Source: Pseudomonas putida (GTDB taxonomy: Bacteria; Pseudomonadota; Gammaproteobacteria; Pseudomonadales; Pseudomonadaceae). Taken from it: a stretch of 64,000 nt of DNA. A program made the translations under genes and the position numbers. The notes under the pieces were generated by a model that did not search any database, was not told the DNA's origin, and saw nothing but the letters and a program-made list of their open reading frames with translations. Below, one piece after another: positions 9,071 to 18,979 of the stretch (position 1 is its first letter; the number at the start of each line of letters is the position of its first letter). The stretch covers positions 403,501 to 467,500 of the forward strand of contig NZ_CP109603.1 of the NCBI RefSeq assembly GCF_025905425.1, in the 5' to 3' direction.

Positions 9071-10165
9071 ATGAGTGCCGTCACCCGTGCCGCCATCGAA
9101 GGCGTGCTTCGCCAGTACACCGACCCCTACCTGAACCAGGATCCAGTCAGCGCAGGTTGTGTGCGCGCCGTCGATATCCAGGGCGGGCAGGTCAATGTGC
9201 AGTTGCAACTGGGGTATGCCGCAGGGTTGTTCAAGAACGGCTGGGCCCAGGTACTGCAGACAGCGATCGGCAACCTGGAAGGCGTCAGCAGCGCCCAGGT
9301 GTCGATCGACTGCGTGGTCGCCGCGCACAAGGCTCAGGCGCAGGTGCCGGCCATGGCCAACGTCAAGAACATCATCGCCGTGGCCTCGGGCAAGGGTGGC
9401 GTCGGCAAGTCGACCACTGCCGCCAACCTGGCCTTGGCCCTGGCCCGTGAAGGCGCCCGGGTCGGTATTCTCGACGCGGATATCTATGGCCCTAGCCAGG
9501 GCGTGATGTTCGGTATCGCTGAAGGCACTCGGCCACAGATTCGCGAGCAGAAGTGGTTCGTGCCGATCAAGGCGCATGGTGTGGAAGTCATGTCCATGGC
9601 GTTTCTCACCGACGACAACACGCCGATGGTGTGGCGTGGCCCGATGGTGTCCGGCGCGTTGCTGCAACTGGTGACCCAGACCGCCTGGGATGACCTCGAC
9701 TACCTGGTGATCGACATGCCGCCAGGCACGGGTGACATCCAGTTGACCCTGGCGCAGAAGGTACCGGTGGCCGGCTCGGTGATCGTCACCACGCCGCAGG
9801 ACCTGGCCCTGCTGGACGCCAAGAAGGGCGTGGAGATGTTCCGCAAGGTCAATATCCCGGTGCTGGGTGTGGTGGAGAACATGGCCGTGCACATCTGTTC
9901 GAACTGCGGCCATGCCGAGCACCTGTTCGGCGAAGGCGGCGGTGAGAAACTGGCGGCCCAGTATGGCGTCGACCTGCTGGCGTCGCTGCCGTTGTCGATG
10001 CTGATCCGCGAACAGGCCGACAGTGGCAAGCCAACGGCGATTGCCGAGCCCGAAAGCCAGATCGCCATGGTCTATCAGGAATTGGCCCGTCAGGTGGGCG
10101 CGCGCATCGTGCTGCAGGAAGCAGCGGCACCGGCGATGCCGAACATTACCATCAGCGAAGACTGA
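9071..10165 (+). CDS. Mrp/ApbC-type iron-sulfur cluster carrier ATPase
   Basis: A P-loop ATPase that carries [4Fe-4S] clusters to target enzymes. The order is an N-terminal MIP18/DUF59 domain (residues 1-85) and a ParA/Mrp ATPase domain with the deviant Walker A GKGGVGKST at 107-115. A CxxC pair in HICSNCGHAEHLFGEGG bridges the dimer and holds the cluster. 364 residues, typical length. The start at 9071 has GGGAG 6 bases upstream. Beside metG, as in many gammaproteobacteria. Confidence 0.94.
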   Translation: MSAVTRAAIEGVLRQYTDPYLNQDPVSAGCVRAVDIQGGQVNVQLQLGYAAGLFKNGWAQVLQTAIGNLEGVSSAQVSIDCVVAAHKAQAQVPAMANVKNIIAVASGKGGVGKSTTAANLALALAREGARVGILDADIYGPSQGVMFGIAEGTRPQIREQKWFVPIKAHGVEVMSMAFLTDDNTPMVWRGPMVSGALLQLVTQTAWDDLDYLVIDMPPGTGDIQLTLAQKVPVAGSVIVTTPQDLALLDAKKGVEMFRKVNIPVLGVVENMAVHICSNCGHAEHLFGEGGGEKLAAQYGVDLLASLPLSMLIREQADSGKPTAIAEPESQIAMVYQELARQVGARIVLQEAAAPAMPNITISED

Positions 10166-10185
10166 CCAGAGACCGCGTCGCCTGC

Positions 10186-10252
10186 TTTGCGGGTAAGCCC
10201 GCTCCTACAGGTACACCACAGGCCTGTAGGCGCGGTTTTACCCGCGAAGAAG
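10186..10252. repeat. REP element pair (inverted)
   Basis: Two putida-type REP arms face each other: GCGGGTAAGCCCGCTCCTAC at 10189-10208 and an imperfect inverse copy at 10224-10249. They lie in the convergent gap between mrp and the cold-shock gene. Confidence 0.8.
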
Positions 10253-10274
10253 GCAGCGCCGGTTCAGCCAGGCA

Positions 10275-10305
10275 TAAAAAAACCCGCCAGAAGGCGGGTT
10301 TTTTG
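10275..10305. terminator. Bidirectional intrinsic terminator
   Basis: A-run, AACCCGCC, AGA, AGGCGGGTT, T-run: a symmetric hairpin that can stop transcription of both mrp and the convergent cold-shock gene. Confidence 0.9.
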
Positions 10306-10328
10306 AAAGCTAGAAAGCTTAGATCGAC

Positions 10329-10538
10329 TTAGGCGATCTGAACTTCTTCAGCCTGCATGCCTTTCTGGCCGCGGGTAGCGACGAAAGTAACAGCTTGGCC
10401 TTCTTTCAGGGTCTTGAAGCCGTCAGCTTGGATGGCTTTGAAGTGCACGAACAGGTCGTCACCCGACTGAGGGGTGATGAAGCCGTAGCCTTTCTCGTCG
10501 TTGAACCACTTAACGGTACCGTTTTGACGGTTGGACAT
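10329..10538 (-). CDS. Cold-shock protein (CspA family)
   Basis: A single OB-fold RNA/DNA-binding protein of 69 residues, an RNA chaperone. RNP1 is KGYGFITP (residues 16-23) and RNP2 is DLFVHFKAI (28-36), both intact. The start has AAGGAGA 7 bases upstream. The long upstream stretch may include a regulated 5' leader, as is common for cold-shock genes. I cannot tell which paralogue it is. Confidence 0.95.
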   Translation of the reverse strand: MSNRQNGTVKWFNDEKGYGFITPQSGDDLFVHFKAIQADGFKTLKEGQAVTFVATRGQKGMQAEEVQIA

Positions 10539-10877
10539 GTTTCTGTCTCCTTGGACAAAGTTGATAACGGTCAGGAAAATCCCTGCCCGGGACTGAGTGC
10601 AAAGAGAGCAGAAAATTCAGAGATGGGCCGATCAGGATCGTGCATCAAACTAGAGATTCTCGGTGTCACGTGCAGCACAGTGGCGCCACCTTAACCCACT
10701 TTCCGCAACCTGCCAATGGCCAGAGGCCGCTTTACTGAAAATCAGATCGGCGGCGGCTGTAAGCCCCGCCTGGCGGGGATTGTGGCCAGAATGCAGGATG
10801 GAACTTTGAAGAGGGCGCCGGGACCGGTAAGATGCGCCTCACGATTTTCACCTCGCAACTCTTCAGGACACCCCGCC
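10539..10877. promoter_or_regulatory. 339-base divergent gap, cold-shock leader and dcd promoter region
   Basis: Holds the upstream regions of the cold-shock gene (minus) and dcd (plus). No gene, repeat or clear regulator site was seen. A long transcribed cold-shock leader is possible from the family habit, but is not shown by the sequence. Confidence 0.4.
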
Positions 10878-11444
10878 ATGAGCATCAAATCGGACAAGTG
10901 GATTCGCCGCATGGCACAGGAACACGGCATGATCGAACCCTTCGTCGAGCGCCAGGTGCGCGGCGAACACGACAGCCGTGTCATCTCCTTCGGCGTCTCC
11001 AGCTACGGCTACGACGTGCGCTGCGCCGACGAATTCAAGGTGTTCACCAACATCAATTCGGCCACCGTCGACCCGAAAAACTTCGACGCCGGCAGCTTTG
11101 TCGACGTCAAGAGCGACGTCTGCATCATCCCGCCAAACTCCTTCGCCCTGGCCCGCACTGTGGAGTACTTCCGCATTCCACGCAACGTGCTGACCATCTG
11201 CCTGGGCAAAAGCACGTATGCGCGCTGCGGCATCATCGTCAACGTCACCCCGCTTGAGCCAGAGTGGGAGGGCCACGTGACCCTGGAATTCTCCAACACC
11301 ACCACCTTGCCGGCAAAAATCTATGCCAACGAGGGTGTGGCGCAGATGCTCTTCCTGGAATCCGATGAAGAATGCGAAGTGTCCTACAAGGACCGTGGCG
11401 GCAAGTACCAGGGCCAGCGTGGCGTCACCCTGCCACGCACCTGA
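10878..11444 (+). CDS. dcd: dCTP deaminase
   Basis: Deaminates dCTP to dUTP, feeding thymidylate synthesis. 188 residues, standard length. Conserved blocks are [18 protein letters not shown] and [19 protein letters not shown], which contain the catalytic glutamate region and the trimer core. The start at 10878 gives [13 protein letters not shown], as in homologues; the frame is open further upstream but without a ribosome site. Confidence 0.97.
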   Translation: MSIKSDKWIRRMAQEHGMIEPFVERQVRGEHDSRVISFGVSSYGYDVRCADEFKVFTNINSATVDPKNFDAGSFVDVKSDVCIIPPNSFALARTVEYFRIPRNVLTICLGKSTYARCGIIVNVTPLEPEWEGHVTLEFSNTTTLPAKIYANEGVAQMLFLESDEECEVSYKDRGGKYQGQRGVTLPRT

Positions 11445-11539
11445 GCCGACGAGCGCGGGGAATTCCCCGCGTGTTTGCGACTCCAACGAGTAACTTGCCG
11501 ATGTGCATGATGCGCATCGGCTCTCGTCAGGAGCCGCCA

Positions 11540-11767
11540 ATGAAACTCCATCCCGCAATCAGTGCCAAGCTGGCTGGTTTGCAGCCCAATCATGTCGGGT
11601 TGTTGCCATGGTCACTGCTGGCGCATCCGCTGCCGATGCAGGCGGGGGGCGTGCCTCATCAGCCTGATCCCGATACCCCACAACCACCGGAGCCGGGTGA
11701 AACGCAGCCCATGGAGCCAGGTGAACCCACCTTGCCCGATGAGCCGCCTCCCGCACCGGTCGCCTGA
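11540..11767 (+). CDS. Small proline-rich protein of unknown function
   Basis: A 75-residue product with an ordinary N-terminal half (MKLHPAISAKLAGLQPNHVG) and a C-terminal half dominated by Pro, Glu and Asp (PDTPQPPEPGETQPMEPGEP). AGGAG lies 7 bases before the ATG, which is the main support for translation. It has no signal peptide or membrane helix. It may be disordered; no function can be given. Confidence 0.55.
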   Translation: MKLHPAISAKLAGLQPNHVGLLPWSLLAHPLPMQAGGVPHQPDPDTPQPPEPGETQPMEPGEPTLPDEPPPAPVA

Positions 11768-11777
11768 GCACGTGTGG

Positions 11778-12431
11778 CTATAGCGCCCAGACCCGCTCTG
11801 CGCCTGCCAGAAACACGCGGGTAGTCGCATCGCCGCGCACGCGCCAGCCACCGGTGAATTCGCCGAAGGCTGGCAGCAGGCTGACCCTGTCATCCATCAG
11901 AAAGCAAGGCAGGCGAAGACGCTGTCTGGCCCGCCCCTGCAAGACGAACACAGGGTGGACATGGCCCGCCAGCACCGGGTGCTGGGGATGGGCGACGGGC
12001 TCGTGCTGCAAGGCGAAGGGCGCCAGCACCCATGGCTCTTCCACCACCTCAATCCCCAGTGCAACCGGTGGGTCGCCAGCGTGGCGATCATGATTGCCAC
12101 GCACCAGCACGATGCGGAGCCCCGCATGCCGTTGCCGCCACGCCTGCAGCCTGGCCAGCGTTGCCGGTGCGCGTGCCGTGCGGGCGTGCAGGAAATCGCC
12201 AAGCACGACCAGCAGTCGGCAATCATGGTTGGCCAGCAGGGTGTCAAGGCGCGCCAAGGTTGCCTCGGTGGTACCGCGTGGCACGGGCTGATGAAGGGCG
12301 CGATAGCTGGCGGCTTTGCCGATATGCACATCGGCCACCAGCAGGGCGCGACGGGCAGGCCAGTACACGGCTTTGTCCGGCAGTAGCCAGAGCGTTTGGT
12401 CGCAGTGCTGGATGGCCAGGTGATCATTCAT
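11778..12431 (-). CDS. pdeM: Ligase-associated metallophosphoesterase PdeM
   Basis: A calcineurin-type metallophosphoesterase of the kind linked to bacterial ATP-dependent DNA ligase cassettes. Metal-site motifs in order: DVH (34-36), GD (77-78), GNHD (111-114) and GHVH (155-158). 217 residues. The start is placed at 12431 (MNDHLAIQH); ATG at 12440 is also possible. It overlaps the end of the DEXH helicase gene by several bases, so the two are translationally coupled. Probable DNA-repair phosphodiesterase; substrate not known from sequence. Confidence 0.88.
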   Translation of the reverse strand: MNDHLAIQHCDQTLWLLPDKAVYWPARRALLVADVHIGKAASYRALHQPVPRGTTEATLARLDTLLANHDCRLLVVLGDFLHARTARAPATLARLQAWRQRHAGLRIVLVRGNHDRHAGDPPVALGIEVVEEPWVLAPFALQHEPVAHPQHPVLAGHVHPVFVLQGRARQRLRLPCFLMDDRVSLLPAFGEFTGGWRVRGDATTRVFLAGAERVWAL

Positions 12432-14880
12432 CGCGGCCACTCGCCGCCTTTTCCAGGTCCGCGACCATCCGGGCTATGCGCTCTGCCAGTTTTTCCGTGC
12501 TCAAGGTTTCGCGCATGCCTTCCACCAGCAGGGCAAAGGCCAACGGGCCAGGGCGAGGCAACGCATGCAGGTCCAGCCGCAGTTGGCCAAGCTTGAGCAA
12601 CTGGCGATGCAGCCGCTCGATCTCGAGTTCTTCACGCAATACCTCGTCCCGAGCCTGGCCCAGCAGCAGGTTGTCGGCATCGTGCTTGCGGAAAACCTCG
12701 TAAAACAGCCCACTGGACGCCTGGATCTGCCGGGTGCTCTTTTGCGCGGCCGGGTAGCCGCCAAATACCAGCCCGGCAATCTGGGCGATCTCGCGAAAGC
12801 GCCGTAGTGCCATCTCGCCCGCGTTGAGGCTGGCCAGTACATCCTCCAGCAGGTGCTCGGGCAAGAGTGCGGTCGGCAAGTGCGTTGCCCAATCCACGGC
12901 ACTGGGGCTGAGCAGCTCAAAGCCATAGTCATTGACAGCGATGGACACTGAGAGCGGCTGTACCCGGCTGATTCGCCAGGCAATCAGGTTGGCCAGGCCC
13001 AGGTTGGCCATGCGCCCGGCGAACGGGTAGAGAAAAAGGTGCGAGCCCTGACGTGATTTCAGGGTTTCTGCCAGCAGTGTGCGGGTGGTCGGTAGCGCCG
13101 ACCAGCTGGCCTGCAACGCCAGCAGGGGGCGCACGGCGCGCATTTCCGGGCTGTCGTAACGCTGATGGGCTGCGGCATCTAACTGTGCGACCAGGGCATC
13201 GGCCAGCTCGCTGGACAGGGGCATGCGCCCGCCGTTCCAGCGGGCCACGGCGGCTTTGCGCGAGGTGCTGCGGCGTACATAGGCGGTCATGTTTTCGACA
13301 CGCACCAACTCCAATACCCGGCCTGCGAAGATCAGGCTGTCGCCAGGGCGAAGGCGGGCGATGAAGGCCTCCTCGACACTGCCCAGCGGCTTGCCGCCAC
13401 CGCCTTTGCTCCAGTACTTGAGCTGCAGGCTGGCATCGCTGACGATGGTGCCGATGCCCATGCGGTGCCGCCGCGCCAGGCGCTCGCTGGCCACCCGCCA
13501 GACCCCGTCGGCATGGGGCTCGACACGCTGGTAATCAGGGTAGGCGCTGAGCGAGTTGCCGCCGTGGCAGACAAAGTCCAGCGCCCACTGCCACTGGCTG
13601 TCGCGCAACGCGCGAAAGGCCCAGGTGCTGCGTACTTCGGCTAGCAACTGCTCGGGTCGAAAGCCGCTGCCCAGGGCCATGCTGACCAGGTGCTGCACCA
13701 GCACATCCATGCACAGCTGAGGCGAGCGCCTGGCCTCGATCTGCCCGGCGAGCAGCGCGTGCCGGGCCGCTGCTGCCTCTACCAGTTCGAGGCTGTGGGT
13801 GGGCACCAGGGTTACCCGCGAGGGGCGACCTGGTGCGTGCCCGGAACGCCCGGCGCGTTGCATCAGGCGGGCGATACCTTTGGCCGAACCGATCTGCAGT
13901 ACCCGCTCCACAGGCAGGAAATCCACGCCCAGGTCCAGGCTGGAGGTGCAGATCACCGCTTTGAGCGAACCTTGCTTCAAGTTGCGCTCGACCCAGTCGC
14001 GGGTATCGCGGGCCAACGAGGCATGGTGCAGGGCAATCAGGCCGGCCCAGTCAGGGCGTGCATCGAGCAATGCCTGGTACCAGAGTTCGGCCTGGGCGCG
14101 GGTGTTGGTGAACACCAGGCTGCTGGCGCTCGTGTCGATCTCTCGGCTGACCTGATCGAGCATCTTCAGCCCCATATGGCCTGCCCAGGGGAAACGCTCG
14201 ATCTCAGTGGGGAGCAAGGTATCGACCTGCAGTCGTTTGTCCTGTCGGCCTTGCACCAGCAACCCGTCGTGGGGCATCAACACGTCGAGGGCATGTTGCA
14301 GGTTGCCAAGGGTGGCCGAAAGCCCCCAGGTCAGCAGCGTCGGGTGCCAGCGGCGCAGGCGTGCCAGGGCCAGTTGCAATTGCACCCCACGCTTGTTGCC
14401 CAGCAGTTCATGCCATTCGTCCACCACCACCAGGCGCAGGCCGGCGAAATCATCGCAGGCTTGCGCCCGGGTCAGCAGCAGCGTCAGGCTTTCGGGTGTG
14501 GTGATCAACACGCTGGGCAGGCGCCGGGCTTGTCGGGCGCGCTCGGCGCTGCCGGTGTCGCCACTGCGCACCCCCACGCTCCAGTTCAGGCCTAGCGCAT
14601 CGAGCGGTGCTTGCAAGGCACGCGCGGTATCGGCGGCCAAGGCGCGCATGGGCGTGACCCACAGCACCTGCAAGGGGGCCGGTTGGCGGCCTGGGCTGGC
14701 AATGGCGAACGCGCGCAGTGCCGCCAGCCAGACAGCATAGGTTTTGCCGGCGCCGGTACTGGCGTGCAGCAGCCCGGACTCGCCGCGTTCGACGGCCGCC
14801 CAGACACGTCGCTGGAAAGCGAATGGTTTCCAGCCGAGCATGGCGAACCAGGCATTGGCGAGGTCGGTGGAGGTGGCCAT
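12424..14880 (-). CDS. Ligase-associated DEXH-box helicase (Lhr-like)
   Basis: A superfamily 2 DNA helicase of 818 residues resembling the core of Lhr. Walker A ASTGAGKT is at 40-47; Walker B DEWH is near 153, followed by [10 protein letters not shown]. The C-terminal RecA lobe shows [11 protein letters not shown] (motif VI). Lhr-type winged-helix and accessory regions follow. It belongs with PdeM, the ATP-dependent ligase and the MBL-fold exonuclease as a repair module. It is separated from the ligase by the M14 gene, with a 69-base gap. Confidence 0.9.
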   Translation of the reverse strand: MATSTDLANAWFAMLGWKPFAFQRRVWAAVERGESGLLHASTGAGKTYAVWLAALRAFAIASPGRQPAPLQVLWVTPMRALAADTARALQAPLDALGLNWSVGVRSGDTGSAERARQARRLPSVLITTPESLTLLLTRAQACDDFAGLRLVVVDEWHELLGNKRGVQLQLALARLRRWHPTLLTWGLSATLGNLQHALDVLMPHDGLLVQGRQDKRLQVDTLLPTEIERFPWAGHMGLKMLDQVSREIDTSASSLVFTNTRAQAELWYQALLDARPDWAGLIALHHASLARDTRDWVERNLKQGSLKAVICTSSLDLGVDFLPVERVLQIGSAKGIARLMQRAGRSGHAPGRPSRVTLVPTHSLELVEAAAARHALLAGQIEARRSPQLCMDVLVQHLVSMALGSGFRPEQLLAEVRSTWAFRALRDSQWQWALDFVCHGGNSLSAYPDYQRVEPHADGVWRVASERLARRHRMGIGTIVSDASLQLKYWSKGGGGKPLGSVEEAFIARLRPGDSLIFAGRVLELVRVENMTAYVRRSTSRKAAVARWNGGRMPLSSELADALVAQLDAAAHQRYDSPEMRAVRPLLALQASWSALPTTRTLLAETLKSRQGSHLFLYPFAGRMANLGLANLIAWRISRVQPLSVSIAVNDYGFELLSPSAVDWATHLPTALLPEHLLEDVLASLNAGEMALRRFREIAQIAGLVFGGYPAAQKSTRQIQASSGLFYEVFRKHDADNLLLGQARDEVLREELEIERLHRQLLKLGQLRLDLHALPRPGPLAFALLVEGMRETLSTEKLAERIARMVADLEKAASGRDE

Positions 14881-14949
14881 GGGCGCGGGCTGATCCTTCG
14901 AAGGCTGTGCTTCTACTGACCGCCCGCCGGGTAGATTGGTTTTACCGGA

Positions 14950-16065
14950 TCAGTTGCCCAGCAGGTAGCCGCTGCGGCACACCTGCTCGCCCGCCACATG
15001 GGCGATGACCATGCCCGCCGTCGCCATGCGGCGCACGCTGCGGGCGTACAACAGCCCGGGCTGGCTGTTACGCACCGCAGTTACCCGGTCGTTTAGCGGG
15101 TCGATGACCTCGGCGATCAGCTGGTCGGCTTGCAGGTACTGGCCTGGCCGCGTGTGGTACACCAGCAAACCGCCAAGCGGCGTCGAGACGGGCTCTACGG
15201 CGGCCAGCGGTGTAGCCGGGCGGGACAGCGGCGGAAGGGGCGCGCGGCTGCCTTCGATGACGCCGGCATGGGTCAGGAAGTCGAGGATCGCCTGGCAGTC
15301 CTTGCCGGCCAGCTCATGGCTCACATCCGCCTGGCCACGCAATTCGACGGTTACCGAGCAGCAGCCCAGCGGAATCGGGAAACGCTTGCCGAAGCGCTGT
15401 TGCAGCTGCCACCAGACCAGGCTGAAGCATTCATCGAACGATTGCCCGCCCGAGTCGGTGGCCAACAGGCTCGCCTGGGCCCCCAGGTAACGGGCCAGCG
15501 GCTCGATCTGCGGCCAGGCTTCCGGCGTTGTGTAGAGGTGTTCGACTGCCTCGAAGTCGCAGTGCAGGTCCAGCACCAGGTCGGCGTCGCACGCCAGGCG
15601 CTGCAGGATCAGGCGCTGGTCCTGAAGTGGGGTGCGGGTGGGGTGTGCATCCAGCCCGCGACGCAGGTACTCGCGGATCAGCGCGATGTTGTGTGCCGGG
15701 TCCTGGGTCAAATGCTGTTCAATCTGGTCGCCGATGCTGTCGGAGAGGTCGACGAAATTGCGGTTGAAGTTTTCGCCGCTTTGCAGCTCGAAACGCCCCA
15801 GCGGGGCGTCCAGCAGCACCTGTTCCAGGCCCACCGGGTTGGCCACCGGCACTAGAATGATTTCCCGCTGCAGACGGCCCTGCTGCTCCAGCTCGGCCAG
15901 CCGACGCTTGAGGTGCCAGGCCACCAGCATGCCGGGCAGTTCGTCGGCGTGCAGCGAGGCTTGGATGTACACCTTGCCTTCACCGCGGGGGCCGAAGTGA
16001 AAGCTGTGCAGTTGGCGTGAGATGCCCGGTACGGGAGAAAGCAGCTCGTGGGTCGAATGGTGCAT
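14950..16065 (-). CDS. M14-family zinc carboxypeptidase-like protein (AstE/aspartoacylase type)
   Basis: A 371-residue protein of the succinylglutamate desuccinylase/aspartoacylase group. Zinc ligands are the HADE pair (His39, Glu42) and the later histidine in DLHCDFEA; VTVELRGQ holds the likely catalytic glutamate. The C-terminal beta-rich domain (VYHTRPGQYLQADQLIAEV) is typical. The start at 16065 gives MHHSTHELLSPVPG; the open frame extends to 16161. It probably hydrolyses an N-acyl or peptide bond. Not astE itself, as no ast operon is present. It interrupts the repair cassette, and a link to repair is unproven. Confidence 0.82.
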   Translation of the reverse strand: MHHSTHELLSPVPGISRQLHSFHFGPRGEGKVYIQASLHADELPGMLVAWHLKRRLAELEQQGRLQREIILVPVANPVGLEQVLLDAPLGRFELQSGENFNRNFVDLSDSIGDQIEQHLTQDPAHNIALIREYLRRGLDAHPTRTPLQDQRLILQRLACDADLVLDLHCDFEAVEHLYTTPEAWPQIEPLARYLGAQASLLATDSGGQSFDECFSLVWWQLQQRFGKRFPIPLGCCSVTVELRGQADVSHELAGKDCQAILDFLTHAGVIEGSRAPLPPLSRPATPLAAVEPVSTPLGGLLVYHTRPGQYLQADQLIAEVIDPLNDRVTAVRNSQPGLLYARSVRRMATAGMVIAHVAGEQVCRSGYLLGN

Positions 16066-16163
16066 GGTGGTCCTAGGTTCGTGGCGAATACGGTCTGCGA
16101 CACGGGTCGGCACAAAAATAGAAGCATAATTTTTGCATCTGCGCCTGTGCAAATTAGGCACTG

Positions 16164-17822
16164 TTAGATCAGCAGTGCCTGCAGGGTCGCCAGGTTGTCG
16201 GCTTCTTCGACCGGTTTGTCCAGGCGCCAGCGCAGCATGCGTGGAAAGCGCACGGCGATGCCGCTTTTGTGGCGTTTGGACAATGCAATGCCTTCGAAGC
16301 CCAGTTCGAACACCAGGGTCGGTGTCACGCTGCGCACCGGGCCGAACGTTTCCACGGTGGTTTTGCGGATGATCGCGTCAACCTTGCGCATCTCTTCGTC
16401 GCTCAGCCCCGAATAGGCCTTGGCGAATGGGACCAATGCTCGTCCGGCCGTGCCGGCGGGCGCGTCCCAGACGGCGAAGGTGTAGTCGCTGTAGAGGCTG
16501 GCGCGGCGGCCATGGCCACGTTGGGCGTAGATCAACACGGCATCGACGCTGAAGGGGTCGATCTTCCACTTCCACCAGGTGCCCATGTCTTTGGTGCGCC
16601 CCACGCCATACAGGGCCTTGCGCTGCTTGAGCATCAGGCCTTCGACGCCCAGGCTGCGGGACTGCTCGCGCTGTTCGGCCAGCTCGGCCCAGGTTTGCCC
16701 TTCGAGCAAGGGCGACAGCAGCACGGGCGCTAGCGGGTAATCTGCCACCAGCCGTTGCAACTGCTGACGACGTGCGTGCTGCGCCTGGTTGCGCCAATCC
16801 TCGCCCTGCCATTCCAGCAGGTCATAGGCCTGCAGCACCACGGGTGCGTCGGCCAGCAGCTTCTTGCCCAGGGTCTTGCGGCCCAGGCGTTGCTGCAACA
16901 GGGCGAAGGGTTGCACGGCCAGGGCATCGTCCGTGGCCCTCGGTTTCCACACTAGGATCTCGCCATCGAGCACGACGCCGTCAGGCAGCGTCTGCGCCAG
17001 GCTATGCAGTTCGGGGAAGCGATCAGTGACCAATTCTTCGCCGCGCGACCAGACCCACAATTGGCCGTCGCGCTTGACCACCTGCGCGCGGATACCGTCC
17101 CACTTCCATTCGATCTGCCAGTCGCTCGGCGGGCCGAGCAGCGCGTCAAACTGCTCGACGGGCGCCTGCAGCGGGTGAGCCAGAAAAAAAGGATAGGGCT
17201 GACCGCCACGCTGGCGGTGTTCATCCGCCGACTCGGCAGCGATCAACTGCTGGTAGCCGGTGGCGGTAGGGCGGTGGCTGATATCGGTGTAGCCAACCAG
17301 GCGCTGGGCCACGCGCTTGGCATCGAGGCCGGCCAGTTGCGCCAGGGCGCGGGTGACCAATAGCTTGGAAACACCGACGCGAAAGCTGCCGGTGATCAGC
17401 TTCAGGCACAGCATCAGGCTTGGCCGGTCGAGCTGCGCCCAGAGCGGCGGCAGGCGCTGGCGGATCACTTCGGGCGGCAGGCCGCGAAGGGGCAGCAGGT
17501 ATGTCTCGACCCAATGGGCCAAACCCTCGTCGCTGCCGTGGCTGTTATCGGGCAGCAGTAACGAGATCGTTTCGGCCAGGTCGCCCACGGCTTGATAGCT
17601 CTCTTCGAACAGCCATTCAGGCAGCTCTGCCAACTCAGTCGCCAGTTCGCGCAGCACTCGGGTTGGCACCAGTTGCCGAGGGCGGCCGCCGGCCAGGAAG
17701 TACACGGCCCAGGCCGCATCCTCGGCAGGCGCCTGGGCAAAGTAGTCGCGCAAGGCTTCGAGCTTGGCGTTGCTGGAGGTGGTCGCGTCCAGGCGCAGGT
17801 ACAGCGCGGCGAAGGCTTTCAT
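16164..17822 (-). CDS. ATP-dependent DNA ligase of the ligase-associated repair cassette
   Basis: A 552-residue ATP-dependent DNA ligase, in addition to the NAD-dependent LigA expected elsewhere. An N-terminal DNA-binding domain (1-200) precedes the nucleotidyltransferase motif I KWDGIR with adenylated Lys240. Further motifs include LDGEILVW (motif III), EGLMLK (motif IV) and WWKWKIDP (motif V). The OB domain is at the C-terminus. It is the type called 'cisplatin damage response' ligase. Its start overlaps the exonuclease stop by 4 bases. Confidence 0.93.
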   Translation of the reverse strand: MKAFAALYLRLDATTSSNAKLEALRDYFAQAPAEDAAWAVYFLAGGRPRQLVPTRVLRELATELAELPEWLFEESYQAVGDLAETISLLLPDNSHGSDEGLAHWVETYLLPLRGLPPEVIRQRLPPLWAQLDRPSLMLCLKLITGSFRVGVSKLLVTRALAQLAGLDAKRVAQRLVGYTDISHRPTATGYQQLIAAESADEHRQRGGQPYPFFLAHPLQAPVEQFDALLGPPSDWQIEWKWDGIRAQVVKRDGQLWVWSRGEELVTDRFPELHSLAQTLPDGVVLDGEILVWKPRATDDALAVQPFALLQQRLGRKTLGKKLLADAPVVLQAYDLLEWQGEDWRNQAQHARRQQLQRLVADYPLAPVLLSPLLEGQTWAELAEQREQSRSLGVEGLMLKQRKALYGVGRTKDMGTWWKWKIDPFSVDAVLIYAQRGHGRRASLYSDYTFAVWDAPAGTAGRALVPFAKAYSGLSDEEMRKVDAIIRKTTVETFGPVRSVTPTLVFELGFEGIALSKRHKSGIAVRFPRMLRWRLDKPVEEADNLATLQALLI

Positions 17823-18835
17823 GCCTCGGGCTCCGAGGGCGCTGGCTCGTCTTCGTCGCCGTATTCGGTGGCGAAGGCGCGAGCATCCAGGCCCTGTTCG
17901 TTCAAGTAGCGCACCAGCACGTTGACCGAGCCATGGGTGACCATCACGCGCTCCGCGCCAGTCTGGCCAATGGCCCACAGCAGGCCCGGCCAGTCGGCGT
18001 GGTCCGACAGTACGAAGCCTCGGTCGACGCCACGCCGCCGGCGTGTGCCGCGCAACAGCATCCAGCCGCTGGCGAAGGCATCGCTGTAGTCGCCGAAGCG
18101 CCGCATCCAGCTACTGCCCCCGGCAGAAGGTGGGGCCAGGACCAAGGCGTGGCGCAGCAACGGGTCGTTGCGCGGGATGTCGCCGGCATAGCGGGTTTCC
18201 GGCAGGTGCACGCCAGCCTCACGGTACACCCGGTTCAACGGCTCGACCGCGCCGTGTACCAAAATCGGCCCGATACTCGCGTCCAGCCCGTGGAGAATGC
18301 GCTGCGCTTTGCCGAAGGCGTAGCAGAACAGCACGCAGGCTTTGCCCTGCGCGCAATTGGCGCGCCACCAGGCGTTGATACCGGCGAATACCTCAGGCTG
18401 GCGGGGCCAGCGGTAAATAGGCAGGCCGAAGGTCGACTCAGTGATGAAGGTGTGGCAAGGCACTGGCTCGAAGGGGGCGCAGGTGCCATCGGGTTCGACT
18501 TTGTAGTCGCCCGAAGCGACCCAGACCTGGCCCTGGTATTCCAGGCGAACTTGCGCCGAGCCCAGTACATGGCCGGCGGGGTGCAGGCTCAGGGTGACAC
18601 CGTGGTGAAGGATGCGCTCGCCGTAGGCCAAGGTTTGCAGGTTGATGTCCTGGCCCAGTCGGCTGCGCAGGATGCCTGCGCCGGGCGCGGCGGTCAGGTA
18701 GTGGTTATTGCCGGTGCGGGCGTGGTCGCCGTGGCCGTGGGTGATGATGGCACGGTCCACCGGCCGCCAAGGGTCGATGTAGAAATCACCGGGCGGGCAG
18801 TACAGGCCTTCGGGGCGGGCGATAACGAGGTCCAT
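17819..18835 (-). CDS. Ligase-associated MBL-fold exonuclease
   Basis: A 338-residue metallo-beta-lactamase fold nuclease related to SNM1/Pso2 and CPSF-like proteins. The metal site HGHGDH is at 33-38; later ligands include HPAGHVLGSAQ, SGDYK and SDHADW. In the repair cassette it probably trims DNA ends before ligation. It is the first gene of the cassette, and the downstream ligase is translationally coupled to it. Confidence 0.9.
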   Translation of the reverse strand: MDLVIARPEGLYCPPGDFYIDPWRPVDRAIITHGHGDHARTGNNHYLTAAPGAGILRSRLGQDINLQTLAYGERILHHGVTLSLHPAGHVLGSAQVRLEYQGQVWVASGDYKVEPDGTCAPFEPVPCHTFITESTFGLPIYRWPRQPEVFAGINAWWRANCAQGKACVLFCYAFGKAQRILHGLDASIGPILVHGAVEPLNRVYREAGVHLPETRYAGDIPRNDPLLRHALVLAPPSAGGSSWMRRFGDYSDAFASGWMLLRGTRRRRGVDRGFVLSDHADWPGLLWAIGQTGAERVMVTHGSVNVLVRYLNEQGLDARAFATEYGDEDEPAPSEPEA

Positions 18836-18919
18836 GGCACGGGCGCTGGTGGTGGGTTACCCGTTAGGAGCGCGGCGGGCGATGGGAAGTTCGAGTGGGT
18901 TTGTCGTGAGTGTTGTATC

Positions 18920-18965
18920 GCCTGGGAGATCGAGCGCCGCGCGCGCGGCGCTCGATCTCCCAGGC
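18920..18965. repeat. Perfect 46-nt palindrome
   Basis: Bases 18920-18942 and 18943-18965 are exact inverse complements with no loop. It contains GATCGAGCGCC and an alternating CG centre, and lies 14 bases after the stop of the acylase gene. As RNA it would form a very strong hairpin, but no T run follows on the minus strand. It looks like a putida-type extragenic repeat unit. Confidence 0.85.
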
Positions 18966-18979
18966 CATCCCCCTCCCGA

